Source: Prochilodus magdalenae (Eukaryota > Chordata > Actinopteri > Characiformes > Prochilodontidae). Taken from it: a stretch of 64,000 bases of DNA. Positions 45,497 to 57,300 of the stretch are shown in pieces. The translations under genes were made by a program, and so were the position numbers. A model generated the notes under the pieces. The model was not told the origin of the DNA, searched no databases, and saw only the letters and a program-made list of their open reading frames with translations. The stretch is taken from assembly GCA_024036415.1 (NCBI GenBank), contig JAMWET010003381.1:278501-342500 (forward strand), given 5' to 3'. How positions within the stretch are numbered: position 1 is the stretch's first letter; each line of letters starts with the position of its first letter.

Positions 45497-47887
45497 ATGG
45501 CCAGTCGAAGAAAGTCCACAACGCCCTGCATGATCCGGCCAAGCGACTTGGTGGAACAGGATGACTTGGATGACAGTGCGGATAGCACAGTGGAGAATGG
45601 GTCCTCACACGTGCCTGCCAGTGAGAACTGGACTGACAAAAAGAATCATGTAAGCACTACACAGGAGATAAATGAACCAGTGAAACCTGAGGCACAAATT
45701 AGGCCACAGAAAAAAGTGCAGGGGGGGTATGAATGCAAATACTGTCCCTTCTCCACACAGAACCTCAATGAGTTCAAAGACCATGTGGATTCCAACCATC
45801 CTAACGTCATTCTCAATCCTCTATACTTATGTGCCGTCTGCAACTTCAACACAAAAAAGTTTGACACGTTAACTGAACACAATGAGAAATGCCATCCTGG
45901 AGAGAGCAATTTTAAGTTCAAGAGGATCAAACTTAACAGTCAGACCATTCTGGAGCAGACCATTGAAGGTTCAAACTGTGCAGTGATTTATGATGCAACC
46001 AGTCCTCAGTCTGGAGAGGAGCTGTCTACTTTTCCTCTTAGCAAATCAATGCCGGTGAAGATAGGTAGGTCAAAAATTGATGGCAAGCGGCCTTTGGTAG
46101 ACAGTCAGATGGATAAACTCACCCCAGAACTACCCAAAAAACAGATCACTGCAGTGAACGTTAATGGAACAGTGTTAATCCCAGATGCGACACTTAAAGA
46201 TGGTCTCTCTCACATAATGCCGTCTTTGCAGCGCCCCCCCAACTACAGTTTAGTACCAAAAATTGCTGTCCCTCTGAACACCTCAAAATACAATGCATCC
46301 CTGGATGGCAACCTTACTCTCATAACTTCTTTCAACAAGTTCCCTTACCCAACCCAAGCTGAACTTTCATGGCTCACTGCAGCTTCAAAGCACCCAGAAG
46401 AACAAATTAAGGTTTGGTTCACAACCCAAAGGCTAAAACAAGGCATTAGCTGGTCTCCAGAGGAGGTTGAAGAGGCACGTAAGAAAATGTTCAATGGAAC
46501 AATTCAGCCTGTTCAGCAAGCATTTACTGTCTTGCCTGCTCAGTTAACCCAATCCACAAAAGCCTCTCAGTCCCTTATTCAAACCGTTCCTTGCCACGTT
46601 CTCGGACAGTCTGGCTTGGTGTTGACACCAGTTGCCAATGGGTCAAGTGCAAATTGTGCTCCCCTTGCATTAACGGTTGCAAGTCAAACAGCACAGGCTG
46701 TCAAGAGACCCCTCACAGCTCCAGTGGTTGCACCTGAGGTAAAAAGGCCTTCAATAATTCAAACAGTTCAGACTTCTTCCAAGTCTGCCTCCCCTACACC
46801 CAGTCTTTCTTCAGATTGCAAAAAAACTCCAGAGCAGATTAAAGAGCTTGCAGCCAGCTATACCCAATGCCAGTTTCCTGACGACGAAGAAGTGTACCGT
46901 CTTATTGAAATGACTGGCCTTTCCTGGGGAGAGATCAAAAAATGGTTCAGTGACCAACGTCATGGAAAAGCTGGGCAGCCAGTAAAGAATGACCTTACAT
47001 CGAAGGAAAACCAGCCTCAGAAACCTGTTGCCACACAGTTTCCCCTTCTGGAAAGAGTGAAGGGCAAATCCTCTGAGCAAATGAAAATGTTAGAGGAGTG
47101 TTTCCAGAGGAGCAGCCTACCGACACAAGCTGAGATCGAAAACCTTGCAGCAGACACAAGACTGTCCAAAACCGAGATTGATGGATGGTTCACGGAGCGC
47201 CGTGCTCTAAGGGATAACCTTGAACAGGCCTTGTTCAACTCCATGGGCTCCAAAAGACTGGACAGGGGAACTCTAAATGGAGTTCATGAGCAGGAAGCGA
47301 GAGCCAGGTCTTCTCCTCTTCCCCTTCTATCCACCTCTGTATGTCCTGAAATTGAAATCAAGTCACTTGGCCTTCTTAAAGAGGTTTTTTCACAGACACA
47401 GTGGCCGTCACCAGAGGAATATAATCAGCTGGAACTCCAAACAGGACTAGCGCGCACAGAAATTGTACGTTGGTTCAAGGACAACCGATCCGCCCTAAAG
47501 AGCGGAACCTTGGAATGGATGGAGCAGTTTCAAAATCTAAGCAACAAAAAGCACAATGGCCAGAACAGCTCATCTGTGATTGAGCCAGCCCAGAGTGTTT
47601 TACAGCGACATTTCCAGGATGCAAACATACTAAAAGGAGAGGATGTGGAGAAACTTGCAGAGCGGTCGAAACTCACCAACCAGGACATAGTAAACTGGTT
47701 TACCAGCAAGCTGGGTCACAACTTGCCAGACATTAGCAAGAGCAAGGACCAACACGGCCAGGCAAGTGCGGACAATGGAAGATGGGTTAAGGTTTCCATG
47801 GTCACTGACAATGAAAGGAAAGATCCTGAGGTTCAACGAGTGGCTCCAGACCTTGAAGTGCTGACAGAACACATAGTGACCGGATGA
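45497..47887 (+). CDS. zhx2: ZHX2, zinc fingers and homeoboxes transcription regulator (796 aa)
   Basis: An intronless CDS with Kozak-like GTCATGG. ZHX proteins are nuclear homo/heterodimerising transcription regulators, mostly repressors, that interact with NF-YA; mammalian ZHX2 represses liver fetal genes such as AFP. N-terminal MASRRKSTTPCM is the family signature. There are two C2H2 fingers (about 78-101 YECKYCPFSTQNLNEFKDHV and 110-133 YLCAVCNFNTKKFDTLTEHN) and five homeodomains near 262-318 (IKVWFTTQR), 440-498 (IKKWFSDQR), 520-580 (IDGWFTERR), 615-672 (IVRWFKDNR) and 693-745 (IVNWFTSKL). The first homeodomain region, with FNKFPYPTQAELSWLTAASK and SWSPEEVEEARKKMFNGTIQ, is closest to ZHX2 rather than ZHX1, as is the LARTEIVRWFK block. 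Human ZHX2 is 837 aa; this one is shorter at the acidic C-terminus. The convergent derl1 neighbour confirms the ZHX2 locus. Confidence 0.95.
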   Translation: MASRRKSTTPCMIRPSDLVEQDDLDDSADSTVENGSSHVPASENWTDKKNHVSTTQEINEPVKPEAQIRPQKKVQGGYECKYCPFSTQNLNEFKDHVDSNHPNVILNPLYLCAVCNFNTKKFDTLTEHNEKCHPGESNFKFKRIKLNSQTILEQTIEGSNCAVIYDATSPQSGEELSTFPLSKSMPVKIGRSKIDGKRPLVDSQMDKLTPELPKKQITAVNVNGTVLIPDATLKDGLSHIMPSLQRPPNYSLVPKIAVPLNTSKYNASLDGNLTLITSFNKFPYPTQAELSWLTAASKHPEEQIKVWFTTQRLKQGISWSPEEVEEARKKMFNGTIQPVQQAFTVLPAQLTQSTKASQSLIQTVPCHVLGQSGLVLTPVANGSSANCAPLALTVASQTAQAVKRPLTAPVVAPEVKRPSIIQTVQTSSKSASPTPSLSSDCKKTPEQIKELAASYTQCQFPDDEEVYRLIEMTGLSWGEIKKWFSDQRHGKAGQPVKNDLTSKENQPQKPVATQFPLLERVKGKSSEQMKMLEECFQRSSLPTQAEIENLAADTRLSKTEIDGWFTERRALRDNLEQALFNSMGSKRLDRGTLNGVHEQEARARSSPLPLLSTSVCPEIEIKSLGLLKEVFSQTQWPSPEEYNQLELQTGLARTEIVRWFKDNRSALKSGTLEWMEQFQNLSNKKHNGQNSSSVIEPAQSVLQRHFQDANILKGEDVEKLAERSKLTNQDIVNWFTSKLGHNLPDISKSKDQHGQASADNGRWVKVSMVTDNERKDPEVQRVAPDLEVLTEHIVTG

Positions 47888-47897
47888 AAGAGAAGAG

Positions 47898-48573
47898 GTA
47901 TGTATCTTACCAGAACACAGTTGAAGTAGGGATGAAAATATTATGACATTTTGCCATTTATTATAAATTGTTAATGTTTCTGAGCAAAATTGTGGATATT
48001 GTAAAAACTTCTAGAACCCTGAGTTAAAAAACAGGAAACAAATAAATAGTGTGCACTAACAAATTGCATGCTACATGGAAAAGCAACCAAACAGCTTATT
48101 TAACTGAGGGTGTTCATTCTTTTGCACACCGAAAAAAAAAAGTTTTGATAGTTTTTTTAACATGTGGCATATCCTGTCTCGTGAGCATGTCTTGATGGGC
48201 AGTGGTATTTTTGCCAAATTGTCCACCCCTGTTATTTTTTAAACAAACTGCTTCTTTTCAAAAAACTTTTTCAGATATTTAATGTAATATGGTTAAAGAA
48301 TAGGTTGCTCTAATTTGAGAAACAATGGAAGAGCAAGTCTTCTGTGCTAATTTTGCAGCTCCAAGCCACTTGGGATGTTGGCAATTTAGTCTCCAGGAAA
48401 AAAAAAACCTTTCTCTGCCTAGAGAGCACTCATGTCTGTTCTAGGATCTCATTTGCTCTGTATATTCCAGAATTTTTCACATTTAGATTTTGTCTTGACT
48501 TCTCAGTATGCTCATTGGAAGTTTTCTGAACGATAAAATGTGTAATTTTTTTTTTGTTTGTTTTGTTTTGCAG
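47898..48573 (+). other. zhx2: zhx2 intron 3 (in the 3'UTR)
   Basis: gtatgt at 47898 and a T/G-rich tract with ttttgcag ending at 48573. It lies wholly downstream of the stop codon, as in mammalian ZHX2, where the last exon is noncoding. The junction would lie only about 10 nt after the stop, too close to mark the transcript for decay. Confidence 0.6.
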
Positions 48574-49462
48574 GACAAAACAGGCTGCTATGACTAACCC
48601 TAAAGGGCAAACAAAAATAATCACATTGACATATTTGGAACCAATGATCTTATACCTGGACTCTGACATCATCAGAGAAAAAGAGGACTAAGAGTGTATG
48701 TGAAGCACTGGCCAGGGACTGACCATGGAGTGCCAAAGTCAGACTGCTATGTTGCTATTACTACTTGGGTGTTTTTTTGTTTTGTTTTTTTGTTGTATTA
48801 TTATTTTTTAGAACTAAGGGCCCTTGTAAATATATTTTCCACAGATTTGTAAAGTTTTCTGAGGATGAGAGTTTTGTTACATTTATAATACAGTAGGTGT
48901 CCCCAAGCCATTTTGCTTAACCCTTCCAATTGAGTATTTAGATCTTTTGTGAAGGGGTGATAAAGCGATTCACCTACTGATAAACGTGGTCATAAAGGCA
49001 CTTAATATTTCAAGTGGACTAAGACAAGCGGTGCTCTTTTGAAAACCATCTCATTCCTGAAACGAGGTGATATTATGGACTTTTGTTTGGACCATAGAAA
49101 CATTGCCTGCAGTGTCATACTGTACTTTACCGCCAAGATGACAAAGCCACACGGCGGACATAATCAAAAACTGAATTCAGTGCAGCGATGCACAAAACAT
49201 GTAGTTCATGTTTGCAATATTACTATCACAGCAGAATCGTGTTGGCTGGCTTTTTCTGGTATTCAAGGCATAGTTCCGTTCGACGTCTCAGCTGTGGCCT
49301 GCTTTCCGACAGCTCAATGTATTCTTTTCCCCTCTTGCCACTGCTCTAGTGTCATGTTCAGACATGTATCAGGATTACTGTATTGCTATCGAGAATCATG
49401 CTTGCTCTTTCTTAAAGAAACAAACGTCTGCTGTAACTCAATAAAACACAACCGATTGAAAG
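48574..49462 (+). other. zhx2: zhx2 terminal 3'UTR exon and poly(A) signal
   Basis: It runs from the acceptor at 48573/48574 to an AATAAA at 49440-49445, the first clear plus-strand poly(A) signal. Cleavage is expected about 15-20 nt later. Open frames inside it (for example 49039-49473) look accidental. Confidence 0.6.
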
Positions 49463-50250
49463 GCCGTTCATAACTGGTGACCGCTTCTTCATACGCCATA
49501 CTCCTCCTGAAGATCTGCTTTTCAGCAGGGTTTCATTCCAAACCGCATTTTAACAGTGGTTGGTGGCCACTCGGAGACTAGTCTTGCTAACTTTAGTCTG
49601 TTGGTGCAGTAGGTACAGTCCTGACCCTGGAGGACCACTAAATCAGACAGGTCACTTCAGGTGAATAGCTGTTTGTCATCAATCATCATGCATTCATAGA
49701 CATGAAGATGGGATTCATCCCTGTGTGAATGTACAAGTTACATCAGGAGACAGTTACGTGTGTTGTGAGACAGGTCTTCGGATCAGGACTGGAAAGCAAT
49801 CGATTGTTTAAGCAGGATGGCAGACAGAAAGGAGAGTAATAATAAAACCTTTCAATTAAGAACACGGGTCATTAGTCCATCCAATCATAGTGTGTCCTTA
49901 GAAGTACATAACTCGTTACACAGAACAGCAGTGACATTTTATTTGACTTCCTGTGTGGAAAAGGTTTGACTGACATGTCTGGCTTACACAATCACAGCCA
50001 TTTTCATTAATGTTCATGATTTCAATTATTTTTAATCATTTTTCTTCAAAAGAGCAAACAATGTCTGAATGACTCCCATAGCAGTCACATTCAGACAGCT
50101 ACAGTGTACAGCCTAAAACACAATCGCCAGTGCTGGAAGGCACTGGACATGTAATTTCTCTTCTAATACCAGATTCCTGAAGTGTTAGAATAAGAAAAAT
50201 TTTAAGTACCGTAGCCTTCCAGAACTGCACTAGGACGTAGCCATCATAGC
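49463..50250. other. gap between convergent 3' ends of zhx2 and derl1
   Basis: About 0.8 kb of unique-looking AT-rich sequence between the inferred poly(A) signals of the two genes. No gene seen. Longer 3'UTRs of either gene could cover it. Confidence 0.5.
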
Positions 50251-50251
50251 A

Positions 50252-51227
50252 TTTATTTTTGATGAATGTCATTGGTTGTTACTTTCCCATAGCTTGATTA
50301 TACAATTGCTAAATGCCCAGGTAGTATTTTAAGGCAATAATGACTTCAGTATTTGTTGTTTATGGCAGTTTAACTGTAGCTTGATTAAGCCTTTATGATA
50401 AGCTGCCATTTGTTTCATGATCAGCCTGAGCCATGCATGGCTCCTTCATCTGCAAGTTTTATGTATGACTCAGTTCAGATTACTCACTACTGAAAAGCCT
50501 CATCTTGCGAGTTAGGACTTGGATACTTAAATGTTATGGCATCTAGAGGTACTTATTTCAGAGATGCACCAAAGTTTCGTTTAGGAGGCAAGCTCACGTA
50601 GCCCATTTGTAGAGGTTATGACCATCGCTGGCTATATCAAGAGTTGTGTCTGGAAAAAGGTTAAAATAACTTAAGTCTTGAACAAAATCAGCTGACTAAT
50701 AAAATGAATGATTACCATTTAAGACTTGTAGATCTTCGCAATTCCATGACTAAACAAGAACAGGTTCATATTCTTCACTGGACTATCAACATGACAACGT
50801 GACAAAACTGCAGAAACAACTAAAGTGTTCAATGAAAGCATGTGAAATGAAGTCTGCATACACTGCCAGAGTGTGTACCATCTGGTTGTGTTCTGGGGGA
50901 AAAAAATTCAAGCCTCTGGACTGCGCCTGAGCACCTATTTCTGCAAGGCTGCCCGCTTCACACAGAGAAACTCAATTATGGTGTAACATGCGATATATAT
51001 ATATAGATATATCGCGTCAAGAGCAAAAAGACGCTCTAAATAAACGCGCTGGTGTGATGGCGTGGAGGAGTTCCGTTTTAACTCTGTTCATTTTGAGTTT
51101 GGAAAGAGAGATACAAAAACTAAACCGAAAACCTGAAACGTATAAAACTTGTGTTCTGCAGCATTGATGTCTCAGTATGCATGTAAGTAAGCATCAGTGT
51201 CCTCAGAGGCCCTGCAGAAGAACGTCC
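50252..51227 (-). other. derl1: probable derl1 3'UTR
   Basis: Left of the derl1 stop codon (51228-51230), the first plausible minus-strand AATAAA is at 50252-50257. The span contains a 26-bp near-palindrome (50990-51015) that could form a hairpin in the transcript. The end is inferred from the hexamer. Confidence 0.45.
50990..51015. repeat. near-perfect palindrome GCGATATAT...ATATATCGC
   Basis: The arms GCGATATATA and (T)ATATATCGC pair through most of their length with an AT core. It lies about 215 nt after the derl1 stop, within the inferred 3'UTR. Confidence 0.7.
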
Positions 51228-51381
51228 TCAGTCGTCCCCAAGCCGAAAGCCTTGACCCCAGTTGTGACGACCGCCGCCACCTCCTCCTCCTCCTCCTGCC
51301 TGCTCCTGGGGCACAGGTCTCCGGGTGGGTGGGACACCGAACCCAGATACCCCACCCTGTCGATTTGGGAACCACCGGTAG
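51228..51381 (-). CDS. derl1: derl1 terminal coding exon with poly-Gly and SHP box
   Basis: Acceptor gtctacag before 51381. Codes (L)YRWFPNRQGGVSGFGVPP, a Pro/Gln linker, nine consecutive Gly (51270-51296) and RHNWGQGFRLGDD, TGA at 51228-51230. Confidence 0.94.
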
Positions 51382-54300
51382 CTGTAGACAAAAGACACCA
51401 ATAAATGTACTGCAACTGGAAATTTCTCCGTTCACAGAACAGAAGCGCAAGTGGCAATTTCCACATTACCAGAACGCACATATCATAATGGTTGATGCAT
51501 TGTAGCACACAATCTGGTGCCACAGAAACAAAAAGCTGGCAAAGTAACCAAAAATGGCTACCAAGTTACACTTTTCTATGACAATTTGTCTCATAATTAG
51601 GGTCCTAGCACGTAGTGCAGGGACCCTATTGTATTTGTTAGGGTTTTTCTTCTTCTTCTTCTTCTTCTTCTTCTTATTATTATTATTATTTTTCTCGGCT
51701 GAAACGCGTTGTAGAGCAAAGACCGTAGGGCCTAGAGACACCAAACTTGGTAAGAACGTACAGTAGGCGTGAAATGACTCAGCCACAAAGAATGGCCCTG
51801 ATTGGCCTCAAGGTGGCGCTATAGCAAACCAAAATACCTTTTGGCTTATAACTCCTAAACCAAAATTTTGCCAGACAAAACGACATTTTTTCCAGGTTCC
51901 TTGGGTCAAAACCTATCACTTTGCCATTTGAACCACTAAGCTCCGCCTACTTAGTTCTTTTTCTAATTAGCATAACTAAATAATTAGCAATTTTCTAATT
52001 GCAAAACCTACTTTTGCGAACTAGTTTTAGGGTTTAAGCCCAAAAAATCTGAAAAAAAATCTCAGAAAATTCTCCAGACACTGAACCTCAATAATTATCA
52101 AAAACATGTCGACTTTTGTAAACAAGATGGCCGACATATGCAAATTAACCCGTTCGAGAAAATACTTAATTAATTAAAAATTTTGTAACTCAAAAATGGT
52201 TCACCCAAAAAATTTGACACTTTGGAATTTGGTTCAGGACTAGATTCTGAGGTGGCCTATCGAATTTGGTGCAGTTAGATTGATAGGGGGGGCGCTATAA
52301 ATGCTACATAACTGTTGTTTCTCGGCAACCATAAAACTCCGATTGAGCCGGAATTTTTGTAGGCTTCATCTTTGACACACCGTCTGTAAAGTGAATCTTT
52401 AAGTACGATTTGATACATGAAAAATTTCTATTGTACGCCATTACCAATCAGCTTTCAGTAGGCATTTGAGCTTAAACATTACCAATCAGCATGAAACCTG
52501 ATTGTTGTGTGTTTGGAGGCACTTTGTAACAGCCAGTAAAATTTCGAAAGATTTGGCCAACAAGGTGGCGCTATTTTTGGAAAATCAGTATAAACAAATC
52601 TCAAATAAATGCATTTTTTCATGCACTAGCGTATTCCAAACAATTTTGTAAATACAATTGTGTTAAAAAAATGCATAGTTATTTTTTAATCTTTAACGGT
52701 TTAAAAATGCTACTTTTCGAACTAGTCCCTGGATTTTGAGCATAGCCATTCCAAACTAGTCTTAAAATACTCTTTGGAGTATCTAGGTAAATAATTATCA
52801 AAAAAAAGTTGACTTTTTTTACTTAAAATGGCTTCTATAAATCAACAAACCACTGCGGCCTTGGAATTTACAGCCTATATCGCTATAACTCCTCAGTCCT
52901 TTCTCAGATCAAGTCAGTATTTTACAGACATGTGGCAACTAAGAGTCTGATGAGATGTACAAAAATTGGTGCAGTTTGGCCTTTAGGGGGTGCTATAGCT
53001 ATAAAAAAAACTTAAAATCACTAAAATGCTTATTACAACGTTATTACACAATCTATGGCCAAACCTCTGATGTCATTTGATTCAGCTCTCAGTCCTGCAC
53101 AACTTTGTAATTACATGTTGTGTCAGAAAATGGACTATTGGTCTGCTATTTTGACCTATTCGTTCAGAAATTACAGCTTATAAAACCAAGGGTCAAAGGT
53201 CAATCTCAACGAAACTTGGTACGCATGTCTGTCTCAGGCCCCTGATCAATAATCTAAACACTTGGAGGCTTTTTGAATAATTGTAAGGCCTTTAATCTCA
53301 CTTCTGCATGCCACAATTGTCCCTCATGCCATAAGGGCCTGTACACATAAGCCTGTCAGAAAATGGACTACTGCTCTGCTATTTCGACCTATTCGTTCTG
53401 AAATTACAGCATAAAAACCAAGGCCCTAGACAAAAGCTCTCCTTCTCACCACTTGATGGAGCCAGATACAAAGGAATGACATGGTGCCACACGACAGGAG
53501 AGCTGCCTGAGCTGTTACACCTGTATTATCTTGATAAATTTAGAAACAAGGTCCGAACTGCTTCAGGCCTCGTGAAGCCTTGCTCGTCCAAAAGGCCTCA
53601 GTGGACTTATGACGTGCTAGGACCCTCAATTGCCGCTTGCGGCTATATTTTGCTTTAATGATTGTAACATGAAGTCTAGTAGCAGTTGTTCATATAGGCC
53701 CTGCTGTGGAGTCAGCTCTCCTGAACTATTAGCGAATAACTAGACTACATTACTCTCTCTGGCAGCCATAGATCCCTTTTATATTTCCTGTGCAGATATA
53801 CATAAGAGCTGCATGATAAATCTGCCCGTGGCCAACGTCCACCTAAATGCAACTGGTACTTGGAGACATAACCTTTTTACGAGTGGATGAGGACCGTCCG
53901 AATGCTCCATAAATGGAATCAGGCTGGTTGATACTTTGTTGTAGCTTCAAGACAAAGCACAATGACAACAGAACATTCTATTGTCGACCAACAGCAGATG
54001 TGGCGCTGCTACAACTCCACACGAGTGTGTTGTAATGACTGTCATTCTTTGTATTTCAGAGTATAAACAGAATGGTGCCACCACAAAAAGTAATGGAACA
54101 AACATGAGTCAACACAGTGAACGATAAAGCAATGTTAAGAAATGACTCCAGTCATTTTCATCTTGATCATCTGGTCTGTATATTATATGAGCATATTAGA
54201 AGTTCTGGTGTACACTAACTACAGAGAAACGTCTCAAACATGTATGTCGTAGACAAATCTCTGTACCTGACTTGAACTGAAGAATGGTGGAGTATTCGGT

Positions 54301-57300
54301 TGTGGGAGTAAAACCCATGTCAATAGATAACCCAAAGTCCAAAATGTAGGGCAGAGTGGGGGACAAACTAACATGAGGTAAAATTGAACATGGATATGGT
54401 TACTATCTAAAGAAAAACTCCAAAATGGTAACTTTACAGGAGAGGGCAAAAACCCATTTTATTTTCAATGCAAGTCAATGGAACTAGACTTGTTTTCCCA
54501 GCACTTTTGAGGCATTTCTATTGGTCATATAAAATATTCCGACAATGTAAATGACAGCTGCTGTGTTTAAAATGATGCATGACAGTAAAAATCGACCACA
54601 ATGGAGATACACGTTTTTCCTTTTTCAAATATTTTATGTATAAACATCTAATTTTATTATGTTGATCATTTGCTGTTCTACTTTGTTGGCAAAAATAAGT
54701 TGACAACATTTCACTTTTTACTAGTCATATATTTTTGATGTTCACCCACTGGCCACTTGATTAGGTACAGCGTCTTGTATCTATACTGTTATGGTCCTGA
54801 CCATTAAGAACACAGTAACAAAGTATACAGAGAATCAGACGGACTAGGAATGAAATGAAGAGTCTATCTGAGCTTACAGGAACTGTGGAGTGGAGAGGAA
54901 GGATCTCCCACCCAGGTCCATGGGATATTTGAACATGAGGAAGAAGTAAAGGTGGCCCACTAAATTTCCAATCAGCTCATTCACGACTCTTGAGTAAGAG
55001 GGAAAAGAAGAAAAAAAGATTGAGAAAATAAAGCATTACAGTCATTAATAAAAGACTAGTCATTGTCAATAAGTAATTTGTTCAAAATCAATATTACTTT
55101 GGATTATGAAAGGCCTGGATACACTAATTCCATTTTGTTGTTTGCTTTGAGAGAGATTTTAATAGTTCAAAATATACCACCACAAATACCATGTCAAATT
55201 TCTCCCCAATTTAGTCACTGCAAATCCGTTGTAGTTCATTCTCCACCATTACACGATTCTACCAAGCTGAGAGGGTGAAAGTTAACACCCGCCTCCAAAA
55301 GCTCTTCCAGGGACACCATGTCTTTGGACACCTCAACACAATTTGAGGAGAATGCTAACTGGTAACTGTGTCATGTCAGCTAAGAAATGACCACATATAG
55401 TTCTAACCTCTTGGGACTCCTATTAAATGTATGGCAATGGGATTGTGGAATATTGAACTCCAGATGATGGGAGGCCAACATAAAACAGTTATTCTGCAGT
55501 AATCGTCCCTACACTAAGGTGGTGGCAGATAGAATATTAATTTTAATTACCAACCACAAACATCATTTTACTGCTACCGACACACAATTTGTCTGGAAGC
55601 CGGGAAGATACACTATATGGCCAAAAGTCTGTGGACACCTCTCCTAAACCTTGAGTAGTCATTCAGTAGCCATACCCATTTGCTAATAGATGGATGAAAT
55701 CAAGCACATGGTCGTGCATTTCCACAGACAAAACAGTGGCAGTGGAATGATTTGGACTGAAGAGATCAGTGATTTTAAATGGGCCATGAGTCAGAAATTC
55801 TGTCCTGCTAGTTCTGCCCCAGACAAGTGTAAGTGCACTTGTGAAATGGAAGTGTAACAAGAGCTCAGCCAGAAAGAGTCATAGGAGCTGGGCAACCTGC
55901 TTTGCCAAGTTTGTGTGGAGGAACTGCAGTGGCCTGCAAGAAACCTCTATCCTGACTGAGCACCTTTAGGATGAATCGAAACGTTGACTGCCACACAGGC
56001 CCTTCTCCTTCAACATCACTGACCAGATGCACCAATTTCAAAATCCTGTGGAAAGCCTTACCAGAAGAACGGAGGCTGTTTTAGCTGCAGTGGGTGGCCC
56101 AATTCCATATTAATGCCCATGGTTTTGGAATGAGATGACTTTTGGCCATGTAGTGAATGTTTATACTTATTCGCATTCATGTCTGAAAGCAGTGACTTTA
56201 AAGCAAGTAAAGCTAAACTCTAAAAGTAATTACAAGTCGTCTAGTGGGAAATAATAGTTATCAAAGAGCGTGTGGAGGTGGCAGCAGTATCCAGGCCTTC
56301 AGTTTACTCCAAGTACTCTGACATTTGACTCTCAAATTGAAAAAGGTTCTTACGAGCCACCGATGATATAGTTGAATCCCAGAATGACCCAGGGGAGATA
56401 GCATGCCTGCAACCGTGTAGATACGAACGTTAAAAGACTTTTCTGCTAGTGTGAAAAGAGAGACTGAATCAGTCAACTTCAATTCCTACCTTGAACCTGG
56501 TACCAAACCAGAAGGATACAATCATGTCCCGATTCAGCTGGGCCCAGACATATAGGACGGACATGATCAGAGGGATCATGAGGAGCTGAAGGGCAAACAA
56601 ACAATTAATTAAACAATTAAACAAATAAAATAAAATCACTGACTTCAAAATACACATAATCTGTATAAGACAACCTGGAATATCAATGAACAGACTTTTA
56701 CCTATTCCAAATATTATACAACTCTGTTATATGAAACTCTGTCTATAAAACTGTTAACTCATATCACCTCGAATGACCCCATCAAAAAAAAAAAAAAACA
56801 CTTAAAAAATATATAAATAAATAATACAATAAAAAAAAACACACACAACCTGAAAACCCTCAGTTAGCATCCCATAGCCACAAATCCGAATGCAATGATC
56901 CGGTCATCTCCCAGTCAACACACAGTATATCCCTCCCCATGCAGCTTCTGTATTCAGGTACCAATCAAGGCCAGTTTCCTAAAAGCATCTTGGTGTTAAC
57001 TGGCAGAGAGAGTGTTCATTCTGGCATTCAAGATTCAGTTTTGTACTGAGATGCTTTAGGGAAACCCATCCTGGACCTCATTTCTCCTGCATAGCATTAA
57101 AATGTTCAGAATAGATGGTTCCAAACTAGGAGCCCCCAGGGCAAATTAGCATTAACAGAAGAACGAATTGGCATGCTTTGTTGATACGGTGAACACAATT
57201 AACTGAGACAGTTGTGCCGTTTCTAGTAACTTGCTGAAAAATCATAACGTGCCATTACGTTGGTTAAATTTGGCAAATGAAGTAAGTCATTAAAATTTAC

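Larger units (their letters stand above)
45340..47897 (+). other. zhx2: zhx2 exon 3 (whole coding sequence, with 5'UTR and uORF)
   Basis: The acceptor is tttcctttag before 45340. The exon holds 157 nt of leader, the complete CDS, the stop at 47885-47887 and 10 nt of 3'UTR, then a donor GAAGAG|gtatgt at 47897/47898. The leader contains an upstream ORF (45365-45493). Confidence 0.85.
51382..54877 (-). other. derl1: derl1 last intron, mostly transposon-derived
   Basis: A 3.5-kb intron holding a 2-kb repeat element (51599-53657) with a CTT/ATT microsatellite and a MITE family A copy (54408-54625). No exon seen. Confidence 0.8.

Noticed and set aside
45497..47887. Assignment of the zinc-finger/homeobox gene to zhx1
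   Set aside because: The N-terminal MASRRKSTTPCM fits all ZHX members, but the homeodomain blocks and the derl1 neighbour fit ZHX2.
49039..49473. 144-codon plus frame downstream of zhx2
   Set aside because: It lies in the inferred 3'UTR, ends past the poly(A) signal, is Cys/Ser-rich without domain pattern and has no promoter.
51466..51786. Poly-Lys minus frame and poly-Phe/Leu plus frame
   Set aside because: Translation of the CTT/ATT microsatellite.
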